A DNA stretch of 12,060 nucleotides. Origin: Amarobacter sp035326025 (GTDB taxonomy: Bacteria; Chloroflexota; Dehalococcoidia; Tepidiformales; Tepidiformaceae). The stretch covers positions 1 through 12,060 of the forward strand of contig DAOKYT010000074.1 of the NCBI GenBank assembly GCA_035326025.1, written 5' to 3'. Of the stretch, positions 6,063-12,060 are shown one piece after another (position 1 is the first letter of the stretch; each line of letters opens with the position of its first letter). Under the pieces are notes generated by a model. It made no database searches and had not been told where the DNA came from. It saw only the letters and a program-made list of their open reading frames with translations. A program made the translations under genes and the position numbers.

Positions 6063-6938
6063 ATGCCGAACGTCACTACCGCCGTCGTCCTCGCAGCCGG
6101 GCTGGGGACGCGCATGCTCCCGGCAACCAAGGCCGTGCCAAAGGAGATGCTCCCGATCGTGGACCGGCCGCTCATCCAGTACTGCGCCGAAGAGGCGATC
6201 GATGCGGGCATTACCACGATCGTGTTCGTGGTGGCGAAAGGGAAGGAGTCGATCCTGGAGCACTTTCAGGCTGGCGCCCGTGTGGAGACCGCGATCCGGG
6301 AGACGGGGAACGCGGCCCTGGCGGATTCACTCGCGCAGGTCGCGCATCGCGCCAGCTTTCATGCGGTGTACCAGGACCGCCAGCTCGGCATCGCCCATGC
6401 GGTGAACTGCGCCCGCCAGTACGTTGAGGGCAGACCCTTCGCCCTGATGTTCCCGGACGACGTGATCCTCGGGCCAAGCTCGTGCGTGCAACAGCTCGTG
6501 GGGGCATACAACGCGACGGGCGGCAGCGTCATCGCGGTGGAGCAGGTTGCGGATGCCGACGTGCCGCAGTACGGGATCGTCGACCCGGTCGAGGAGGGGA
6601 ACCCGGCCCGGCTCCGGGGAGTGGTCGAAAAGCCCCAGGTGGCCGATGCTCCCTCGCGCCTGGGCATCGTGGGGCGGTACATCCTCTCCGAGACGATCTT
6701 CCGCCACATCGACCGGATTCCCCCGGGAAAGAATGGCGAACTGCAGATCACGGATGCGCTGGCGAGCCAGATCGCCGCGGGTGAGGCGGTCTCGGCGTAC
6801 CGGTTCGAGGGGACGCGTTACGATACGGGAAGGCCGCTCGGCTACATCGTCGCAAATGTGGCGGCCGCGCTGCGACGGGAAGACCTCGCGGTGCCGCTCT
6901 CGGAGCGGCTCAAATCTCTGCTGAACGGTGGCCGCTGA
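6063..6938 (+). CDS. galU: UTP-glucose-1-phosphate uridylyltransferase
   Basis: A 291-residue cytoplasmic enzyme that makes UDP-glucose from UTP and glucose-1-phosphate, feeding cell-wall polysaccharide and glycolipid synthesis. Diagnostic motifs are VVLAAGLGTRMLPATKAVPK (8-27) and EMLPIVDRPLIQY, then QLGIAHAV, MFPDDVI with the metal-binding aspartates, GIVGRYIL, GKNGELQITDAL and TRYDTGRPLGY. Length is normal for bacterial GalU. ATG at 6063 is the first start that gives the standard N-terminus; the frame is open far upstream, but that part lies antisense to infC. It overlaps the next gene by one base, and no separate promoter is needed for that gene. Confidence 0.97.
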   Translation: MPNVTTAVVLAAGLGTRMLPATKAVPKEMLPIVDRPLIQYCAEEAIDAGITTIVFVVAKGKESILEHFQAGARVETAIRETGNAALADSLAQVAHRASFHAVYQDRQLGIAHAVNCARQYVEGRPFALMFPDDVILGPSSCVQQLVGAYNATGGSVIAVEQVADADVPQYGIVDPVEEGNPARLRGVVEKPQVADAPSRLGIVGRYILSETIFRHIDRIPPGKNGELQITDALASQIAAGEAVSAYRFEGTRYDTGRPLGYIVANVAAALRREDLAVPLSERLKSLLNGGR

Positions 6939-8296
6939 TGCGCATCCTCTCGATCGGGTTCCCACTCCCGAACGTCATCATCGACAACTACAGCGCGCTG
7001 ACGGCGGCGAGCTACAACGACTACGACGTGCTGGTGATCGACCCGGCAAGCATCACGCGCGATGTGAACGACCTGCTGAACGGGGAGCGGCAGTTCGATG
7101 CGCAGGACGGCCGGCCCGTGTTAAATGCGCCCACGACCGCGACCGGTGTGAGCGCCACGGATCAGCTGAGGCGGCGGGCCGACGAGACGGCGCGGCTGCT
7201 CGAAGCCGGCGGGCTCGTGGTCGTGCTCGCGCGGCCCGATGCCACCATCGGAGGACTGCTCGGATTCGAAGGGTGCGACCGCTATCACTGGCTTCCCGCG
7301 CCGGCAGGCCTCGCCTGGGGGCCGCCCTTTCTGAAGGCGGCCGAAGGCAAGACCGTTCGCATCGCGGCGGAGCAACACCCGTTCGCCGAAGTGCTCAGGG
7401 AGCACCGCAAGGATGTGGCCTACCGCGCGATGTTCGACGACCGGCAGGCGGAGATCCGGCGGAACGCGCGCGTTGTTGCACGGGGAGGGGCAGGCATCCC
7501 GATCGCGGCGGAATTCCAGGTGCTGGGTGGCCTGGTGACGTTCATGCCGGTGTTCACCGACACGCCCGGGGCAACCCGGACGGCGCTCGCGCAGCGGATC
7601 GTCGATGCGTGCAGGCGGCTCTCGGGCTCGGATTACCTGAGCGAGGCGCCTTTCTGGGTGCGGTCGCAGGCGCTCCCGGGGCTGGAACAGATCGAGGCCG
7701 AACTGGAAGAGGCCGAAGCCGAGGCCGAACGGGCGTCGGCGCATGTCGCGGCGGTTCGCGAACGCCACGACGACCTGGCACGCCATCGGCGCCTGCTCTG
7801 GGAGGACGGGCAACCGTTCGCGCAGGCGGTAACCGAGGCGTTGCGAATGGTCGGCTTCACCGTGAGCAGCGACCCGCTGGAGCCGATGGTCGTCGAGTCC
7901 GAAGGGGTGGCGGCGTTCGTCGAACTGGAGAGCGACCGCGACCAGGTCGTCGAGTGGCCGTATGTGCGGTTGCAGCGGCGGCTCGAAGAACACCTCCTGA
8001 AGCAGGGGAGTGCGCTCAAGGGCATCGTCATCGCGAACGGGTTCCGGGAAAAGGACCCCGATCAGCGCGCCGGGGAGCTGAGCGAGCCCCTGCGCATTGC
8101 CTGCGAGAACTACCGCTACGCCCTGGTCACCACGCGGACGCTCTTCGAAGTCGTGAAGCGGGTGCTTGGCGGGGCGGACGAGGCGGCGCTCCTGGGCCTG
8201 CGCCGGCGGCTGATGTCGGGGAGCGGACTGCTCACGCTCGAACTCCTGCTGGGCGAAGCGAGCGAGCAGACGACGGACGCTGGGCCGATTTTCTAA
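6938..8296 (+). CDS. unknown protein: Rossmann-like N-domain, coiled coil, PD-(D/E)XK-like C-domain
   Basis: A 452-residue soluble protein I do not recognise as a named family. Residues 1-50 (MRILSIGFPLP, then YDVLVIDPAS) look like alternating strands and helices of a Rossmann-like or amidotransferase-like fold, and LEAGGLVVVLARPDA (about 88-102) continues it. Residues about 249-285 are an E/A-rich coiled coil (ELEEAEAEAERA). From LLWEDGQPFAQAV (286-298) the C-terminal part reads like a restriction-endonuclease fold: an early helix, D312/E315, a strand FVELES (327-332), then GIVIANGFREKDPDQR and ALVTTRTLFEVVKRVL. The usual E-x-K is E329-L-E331, so the lysine is missing and cleavage activity is doubtful. 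The ATG shares a base with the galU stop, so it is co-translated with galU. Function unknown. Confidence 0.85.
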   Translation: MRILSIGFPLPNVIIDNYSALTAASYNDYDVLVIDPASITRDVNDLLNGERQFDAQDGRPVLNAPTTATGVSATDQLRRRADETARLLEAGGLVVVLARPDATIGGLLGFEGCDRYHWLPAPAGLAWGPPFLKAAEGKTVRIAAEQHPFAEVLREHRKDVAYRAMFDDRQAEIRRNARVVARGGAGIPIAAEFQVLGGLVTFMPVFTDTPGATRTALAQRIVDACRRLSGSDYLSEAPFWVRSQALPGLEQIEAELEEAEAEAERASAHVAAVRERHDDLARHRRLLWEDGQPFAQAVTEALRMVGFTVSSDPLEPMVVESEGVAAFVELESDRDQVVEWPYVRLQRRLEEHLLKQGSALKGIVIANGFREKDPDQRAGELSEPLRIACENYRYALVTTRTLFEVVKRVLGGADEAALLGLRRRLMSGSGLLTLELLLGEASEQTTDAGPIF

Positions 8297-8319
8297 GGCG
8301 AGCGGGCGCCGGATTCGTC

Positions 8320-8325
8320 TACAAT
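8320..8325 (+). promoter_or_regulatory. likely -10 box for a leaderless cupin transcript
   Basis: TACAAT differs from TATAAT at one base and ends seven bases before the ATG at 8333. No Shine-Dalgarno sequence is present, so the message probably starts at the initiation codon. No -35 match is seen. Confidence 0.5.
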
Positions 8326-8332
8326 CCCGCGC

Positions 8333-8722
8333 ATGGTAAAGGTGATACGTCCATCGGAACGTGACGGGGGGACGGCACAGACCCCCGGGATGAAGCGCGA
8401 GGCGGGGGTCTCGGCGGACCTCACGGGGAGCGAGGGCCTCTGGATGGGGACCGCGGTCAATGCGCCCGGCGCCAGTTCTGGCGCACACCACCACGGCGGG
8501 AACGAGTCGGGGATTTATGTCCTCCGTGGGAGGGTCAGGTTTCGCTGGGGCCCGAACCTGGAGAACGTGGTCGATACGGGACCCGGGGACTTCGTCTTCG
8601 TCGCGCCCTACGAAGTGCACCTCGAGGAGAATCTCGACACGGAAAACGAGGCCGAACTGCTCCTGGCGCGCAACAGCCAGGAACAGATCGTGGTGAACGT
8701 CCCGGATCCACGAGTGGGCTAA
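8333..8722 (+). CDS. small cupin-domain protein
   Basis: A 129-residue single cupin. Motif 1 is GAHHHGGNESGIYVLRG (50-66) with probable metal ligands among H52-H54 and E58. Motif 2 is GPGDFVFVAPYEVHLEEN (83-100) with H96. The beta-barrel core lies at about 36-125. Such proteins include dioxygenases, isomerases and sugar- or ligand-binding proteins, and the sequence does not say which. It lies 36 bases after the unknown 452-residue gene and seems to have its own promoter. ATG at 8333 has no ribosome site. The next gene is convergent. Confidence 0.85.
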   Translation: MVKVIRPSERDGGTAQTPGMKREAGVSADLTGSEGLWMGTAVNAPGASSGAHHHGGNESGIYVLRGRVRFRWGPNLENVVDTGPGDFVFVAPYEVHLEENLDTENEAELLLARNSQEQIVVNVPDPRVG

Positions 8723-8851
8723 CCCAGCGCTGGCTCGAACCAGGCGGCACCAGGGCACCGGTGGGGCCCCCATCCGGGCGAAGCGCCTGGAACCATGGGC
8801 GGCGCCTTCGCCATGGCCGGTTGGGGAGACCACACGGCCTGCGGGCCGGCT
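8723..8851. other. convergent intergenic region with GC-rich hairpins
   Basis: These 129 bases separate two converging genes. They hold a palindrome CCAGCGCTGG (8724-8733) and an inverted repeat with CCATGG arms (8793-8798, 8811-8816), which extends to eight pairs with one bulged G. No T-run follows, so these are only possible termination or mRNA-end structures. I see no gene here. Confidence 0.4.
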
Positions 8852-10093
8852 CTACTCAGCGAATCCGATGATGCCGAGCCTGCCGGTGCGGCCGACGTCG
8901 ACACCGTTGACGCGGATGGCCCCGGCGGGGAGGGAAGGGTCGCACTGCGGCGCGGCATCGCCGTACCGGCCGAGCAGGGGGTTATCTGGCGATGCACACC
9001 CGGCGGCGACGAAGCGGCCCTCGTACCACGTACTCCGCAGCGCCAGGAGCTCCTGGCGGGTAATGACGCGGGGCGGGCTGCCATCGAGGCGGGCAACGCG
9101 CCATTCGGGCTCCGCATTCACCCAGTCGCACTCGCCGGGAGCAGTGGCTGGAGGATATGGCCGGGCGGCAAAGACGAACTCGTCGCCCGCGGGTGACCAC
9201 TCCCAGGGAGTGAACGCCATGTCAGCGTCCTCCACCGAGAACAACCGGCTCCCGGAGTCCAGGTCGATGATCGAGAGCGAATGGCCCGCGATGAACATGC
9301 AGCCGAGGCTGCCGGGACCGTGGGCCGCGATCCGGCCGCCGGGGGCGATGCTGACGAAGCCATCGAGCGGTTCGATGCGGACCGAACCGTCGAGCATGAC
9401 GGTCGCCTTCGTCCCGGGCCGCTCGCTATGGGTGGCGCCGCCGACCCACACACCCTTGCCATCATCCCGCCAGTGCAGCTGCCAGAGCGCGCCATCGAAG
9501 CCGTGTTGCGATGGGTCGGGCCAATCGAGCTTGAGAACCTCGCGGCCTTGCGGAAGCTCGATCACGTAGAGCTGGGAGCCGTAGAAGGTGCAGCCCGCGC
9601 CGCCGCACGCAGCGGGCTCGATCGTGAGAGCAAGGTAGTTGCCATCGGGAGAAACGGCGATGTCGGCGATCGCGGCCTCGGAAGTGGGCGGCGGCTCGAA
9701 GACGATGCGGCGGTTGGCGATGTCGAAGTCCGCCAGTTCGATTCGGCGGTTGAACGCCAGGACGAGGCCGTCGCGCCAGACCGCCGCATGGTTCGGGCGC
9801 TCGGTGGCGAACGTCTCCGCGGCGCGCTCCTTTCCCGCGGCCATGTCGAACACGGCGATGGTAACCGGGCCGCCGGGATCATCCCCGGGGCCCCCGACCA
9901 GGTATGCAAAGAGCCCGCTACCCGCCGGAGCGGTGGCGGACGGAGGCGGCGTGGGGGAGGCCGACGGCGCCGGCGTGGCGGACGCCAGCGGTGAGGGAGT
10001 GGGAGCCTGCCCGTCGCCACCGGAACAGGCGGCGAAGAGCCCGAAAGCGGCAATGCCCAACCCGAATCCCGCCAGTCTGACCTTCCGCACCAT
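8852..10093 (-). CDS. secreted lipoprotein with a beta-propeller-like domain
   Basis: A 413-residue protein. The N-terminus has basic residues, a hydrophobic stretch (8-22) and a lipobox-like FAAC with C23, so it is probably lipid-anchored outside the membrane; phenylalanine at -3 is not ideal. Residues 24-58 are a Pro/Ser/Ala/Thr linker. The rest has TolB/WD40-like repeats, such as IAVSPDGNYLALT, LHWRDDGKGVWVGG and FTPWEWSPAGDEFVFAARP, suggesting a beta-propeller. Six cysteines after the lipobox (in ACGGAGC, LGC, ECD, AGC and QCD) could form disulfides. No enzyme motif is seen. The start is ATG at 10093; a GTG three bases later is also possible and fits a leaderless transcript from GATAAT. 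Ligand unknown. Confidence 0.82.
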   Translation of the reverse strand: MVRKVRLAGFGLGIAAFGLFAACSGGDGQAPTPSPLASATPAPSASPTPPPSATAPAGSGLFAYLVGGPGDDPGGPVTIAVFDMAAGKERAAETFATERPNHAAVWRDGLVLAFNRRIELADFDIANRRIVFEPPPTSEAAIADIAVSPDGNYLALTIEPAACGGAGCTFYGSQLYVIELPQGREVLKLDWPDPSQHGFDGALWQLHWRDDGKGVWVGGATHSERPGTKATVMLDGSVRIEPLDGFVSIAPGGRIAAHGPGSLGCMFIAGHSLSIIDLDSGSRLFSVEDADMAFTPWEWSPAGDEFVFAARPYPPATAPGECDWVNAEPEWRVARLDGSPPRVITRQELLALRSTWYEGRFVAAGCASPDNPLLGRYGDAAPQCDPSLPAGAIRVNGVDVGRTGRLGIIGFAE

Positions 10094-10096
10094 CCC

Positions 10097-10102
10097 ATTA
10101 TC
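10097..10102 (-). promoter_or_regulatory. possible -10 box for the lipoprotein gene
   Basis: On the minus strand GATAAT ends three bases before the ATG at 10093 and six before the GTG at 10090. With the usual -10 to start distance, transcription would begin at the GTG, giving a leaderless message. No Shine-Dalgarno sequence is near. No -35 match. Confidence 0.3.
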
Positions 10103-10145
10103 GAACGGCGCGCAAGCGTCCTTTACGCGGCCCTGGCGCCCAGGC

Positions 10146-10385
10146 TCAGCTCGCCTCGGGGAAGGTCACACAGGTGGTTGTGCTCTCGATGCCCTCGACT
10201 GCGCGGATGTGCTTGCTGATGACGGAGGGCACATCGGTGAGGTTCGGGACCTCGACCACGGCGACGATGTCATAGGGCCCCATCACCTGGTAGACCTCGG
10301 CGATGCCGTCGACCGATCGGAGCTGTTCGTAGACATCAACGGTCTTTGCCGGGTCGACGACGATGAGGACGAAGGCTTTGATCAT
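10146..10385 (-). CDS. stand-alone Lrp/AsnC ligand-binding (RAM) domain protein
   Basis: A 79-residue protein with the alpha/beta sandwich pattern of the RAM domain found at the C-terminus of Lrp/AsnC regulators: KAFVLIVVDPAKTVDVYEQL, then VDGIAEVYQVMGPYDIVAVVEV (about 25-46) and a final IESTTTCVTF. There is no helix-turn-helix, so it should not bind DNA itself; such proteins form dimers or decamers and may bind amino acids or modulate a partner regulator. The ATG at 10385 has AGGAG 11 bases upstream. It lies 91 bases downstream of lepA on the same strand and 52 bases before the lipoprotein gene, so co-transcription with either is possible. Confidence 0.88.
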   Translation of the reverse strand: MIKAFVLIVVDPAKTVDVYEQLRSVDGIAEVYQVMGPYDIVAVVEVPNLTDVPSVISKHIRAVEGIESTTTCVTFPEAS

Positions 10386-10453
10386 GACCGTTCCAGCTCC
10401 TGCAGGGGCGCGACACTACCGGCCGCGTGATGTGGCTACGGTAGCACGCCGAG

Positions 10454-10471
10454 GTTTCCGGCGCGTTTCCG
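10454..10471. repeat. short direct repeat between lepA and the RAM-domain gene
   Basis: GTTTCCG occurs at 10454-10460 and 10465-10471, spaced 11 bases apart, one helical turn, just past the lepA stop. It could be a protein-binding site or chance. The rest of 10386-10476 has a short palindrome GCTAC-G-GTAGC (10435-10445) and no terminator with a T-run. Confidence 0.25.
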
Positions 10472-10476
10472 CGGGG

Positions 10477-12060
10477 TCAGTTGTCGCGGAGCCGGAGGAC
10501 AGCCATGAAGGCTTCCTGCGGGATCTCGACGTTGCCGACGCGCTTCATTTTCTTCTTGCCCTCGGCCTGCTTTTCGAGGAGCTTGCGTTTGCGGGTGATG
10601 TCGCCGCCATAGCACTTGGCGAGCACGTTCTTCCGCATGGCGCGGATGGTTTCGCGGGCGATGATCTTCCCGCCGACGGCTGCCTGGAGGGGGACATCGA
10701 ACATCTGGCGCGGGATAAGGTCCTTGAGCTTCGAGACGAGGAGCCGGCCCTCGCGGTCGGCGTTACTCGCGTGGGTGATGAGCGACAGGGCATCGACCGG
10801 CACACCATTGACCAGGATGTCGACCTTGACCAGGCGGGCCGGCCGGTAGCCGGTGAGCTGGTAATCCAGGCTCGCGTAGCCGCTGGTGGAGCCTTTGAGC
10901 TGGTCATAGAAGTCCACCAGGATCTCGGCCATGGGCACGTCGTATTCGAGGAGGACACGTGCCTCGCCGGGGGAGAGGTCGCTCTCGGCTTCGAGGAACT
11001 CCATGCGGAGAAACTGGCCACGGCGGGTGGTCACCAGCTCCATGACCTGGCCGATGTAGCGGCTCGGGGTGATGACGTCGATCTTGGCCCATGGCTCGGC
11101 GATGACGGCGATTTTCGAAGGGTCCGGGAGGTCGGCGGGGTTATCGACCAGGACTTCCTCGCCGGCCGTGGTCTGCACGTGGTACTCGACGCTGGGAGCG
11201 GTGGTGAGGAGGCTGAGGCCGTATTCGCGCTCGAGGCGTTCGCCCACGATCTCGAGGTGCAGGAGCCCAAGGAAGCCGCAGCGGAACCCGAAGCCGAGTG
11301 CGACGGATGATTCTGGTTCGTAGACGAGCGAGGCGTCGTTGAGGGCCAGCTTCGCGAGCGCCTCGCGCAGCTCCTGGTATTGATCGGAGTCCGTCGGATA
11401 GATGCCGGCGAAAACCATCGGCTTGGCCTGGCGGTAGCCGGGGAGGGGTTCGGGGGCCGGGTCGGCGGCCATGGTGATGGTGTCGCCGACGCGGCATTCG
11501 GCGACATCCTTGAGGCCGGTGGCGACGTAGCCCACCTCGCCGCAACCGAGCCCCGGCAGCGGCCGCATGGCGGGGCTGAACGCGCCGAATTCGAGCGGCT
11601 CGAAGACGGCGCCGGTTTGCATGAGCTTCATGTTCTTGCGGCCACCCATGTGGCCTTCGAACACGCGGACGTGGGCGACGACTCCCTTGTAGGCGTCGTA
11701 CTTGGAATCGAAGATCAGCGCCTTCAGGTGACCGCCGGGGTTGCCCCCGGGTGGCGGGATGCGCTCGACGATGGCCTCGAGGATTTCGGGGACGCCAGTC
11801 CCTTCCTTGGCGCTGGCGAGGATGATCTCGGCGGGGTCGAAGCCGATCACCCGCTGGAGCTCGGCGGCGACGCGCTCGGGCTCGGCGTGGGGCAGATCGA
11901 TCTTGTTGATGACAGGAATGAGCTTGAGGTCCTGGTTCATGGCCAGGTAGACGTTGGCGAGCGTCTGCGCCTCGATGCCCTGGGATGCGTCGACGACGAG
12001 CAGCGCGCCTTCACACGCGGCAAGGCTGCGCGAGACCTCGTAGGCGAAGTCGACGTGGCC
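10477..12060 (-). CDS. lepA: elongation factor 4 (LepA), 5' end outside the window
   Basis: The C-terminal 527 residues of a GTPase that acts on stalled or mispositioned ribosomes. The frame is open to the window edge, where it reads GHVDFAYEVSRSLAACEGAL, the G3/switch II region just past the DTPG motif. Then come VVDASQGIEAQTLANVYLA, IPVINKIDLP (G4, NKID) and ASAKEGTGVPEI (G5). LepA-specific parts follow: GFRCGFLGLLHLEIVGERLE, the second EF-G-like domain, and a C-terminal domain with CYGGDITRKRKLLEKQ and KMKRVGNVEIPQEAFMAVL. Only about 75 N-terminal residues, with the P-loop, should be missing. An internal ATG at 11940 is not the start. Confidence 0.98.
   Translation of the reverse strand, partial: GHVDFAYEVSRSLAACEGALLVVDASQGIEAQTLANVYLAMNQDLKLIPVINKIDLPHAEPERVAAELQRVIGFDPAEIILASAKEGTGVPEILEAIVERIPPPGGNPGGHLKALIFDSKYDAYKGVVAHVRVFEGHMGGRKNMKLMQTGAVFEPLEFGAFSPAMRPLPGLGCGEVGYVATGLKDVAECRVGDTITMAADPAPEPLPGYRQAKPMVFAGIYPTDSDQYQELREALAKLALNDASLVYEPESSVALGFGFRCGFLGLLHLEIVGERLEREYGLSLLTTAPSVEYHVQTTAGEEVLVDNPADLPDPSKIAVIAEPWAKIDVITPSRYIGQVMELVTTRRGQFLRMEFLEAESDLSPGEARVLLEYDVPMAEILVDFYDQLKGSTSGYASLDYQLTGYRPARLVKVDILVNGVPVDALSLITHASNADREGRLLVSKLKDLIPRQMFDVPLQAAVGGKIIARETIRAMRKNVLAKCYGGDITRKRKLLEKQAEGKKKMKRVGNVEIPQEAFMAVLRLRDN

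Noticed and set aside
7690..7740. Repetitive GAGGCCGAA-like run
   Set aside because: It is explained by the alternating Glu-Ala coiled-coil sequence.
8469..8484. Inverted repeat GCGCCAG-TT-CTGGCGC
   Set aside because: It lies inside the cupin coding region where codons for A-P-G-A-S-S-G-A explain it; such dyads are common in GC-rich genes.
7121..8833. A 570-codon open frame on the minus strand
   Set aside because: It lies antisense to the unknown 452-residue gene and the cupin, has no recognisable domain and has composition typical of a GC-rich shadow frame.
11938..11940. ATG at 11940 taken as the lepA start
   Set aside because: The frame continues upstream with perfect LepA sequence to the window edge, so the start lies outside.

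Overview
The window is a stretch of bacterial chromosome, roughly two-thirds G+C, packed with short-spaced or overlapping genes. All genes read cleanly and no RNA gene, insertion sequence, CRISPR array or phage gene is visible. No gene fixes the phylum. The yggS-proC-yggT order, the high G+C and the mix of Shine-Dalgarno-led and apparently leaderless starts suggest Chloroflexota (a Dehalococcoidia/Tepidiforma-like lineage) or possibly Actinomycetota. This placement is inference.

Layout. (1) 4-4098, plus strand: a small two-helix membrane protein, YggS (PLP homeostasis), ProC (proline synthesis), two tandem YggT-type membrane proteins, then the ATPase and permease of a DrrA/DrrB-like ABC-2 exporter. 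Most neighbours overlap by a few bases at ATGA, GTGA or TGATG junctions, so translation is probably coupled. (2) 4079-5966, minus strand: infC-rpmI-rplT (IF3, L35, L20), a terminator hairpin behind rplT, and a mannose-6-phosphate-isomerase-type cupin whose 3' end overlaps the permease gene. (3) 6063-8722, plus strand, divergent from infC: galU (UTP-glucose-1-phosphate uridylyltransferase), a 452-residue protein of unknown function overlapping galU by one base, and a small double-stranded beta-helix cupin. (4) 8852-12060, minus strand: lepA (elongation factor 4, cut by the window end), a stand-alone Lrp/AsnC-type RAM domain, and a proline/serine/alanine-rich lipoprotein with a beta-propeller-like domain.

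How they work together: the yggS-proC-yggT block is a housekeeping cluster commonly found near cell-division genes. infC-rpmI-rplT and lepA are translation genes. galU supplies UDP-glucose for envelope polysaccharides, and the mannose-isomerase-like cupin may also belong to sugar-nucleotide metabolism.

The points most worth checking are an apparent AUU start codon on the second yggT, the unknown 452-residue protein with a C-terminal domain resembling a degenerate PD-(D/E)XK nuclease, a repeated pattern of -10-like boxes 6-7 bases before start codons (leaderless transcripts), a heptamer tandem repeat inside yggS, an acidic and alanine-rich tail on IF3, and loss of the H-loop histidine in the ABC ATPase. 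I see no clear new multi-gene system; the best candidate for undescribed biology is the 452-residue protein.
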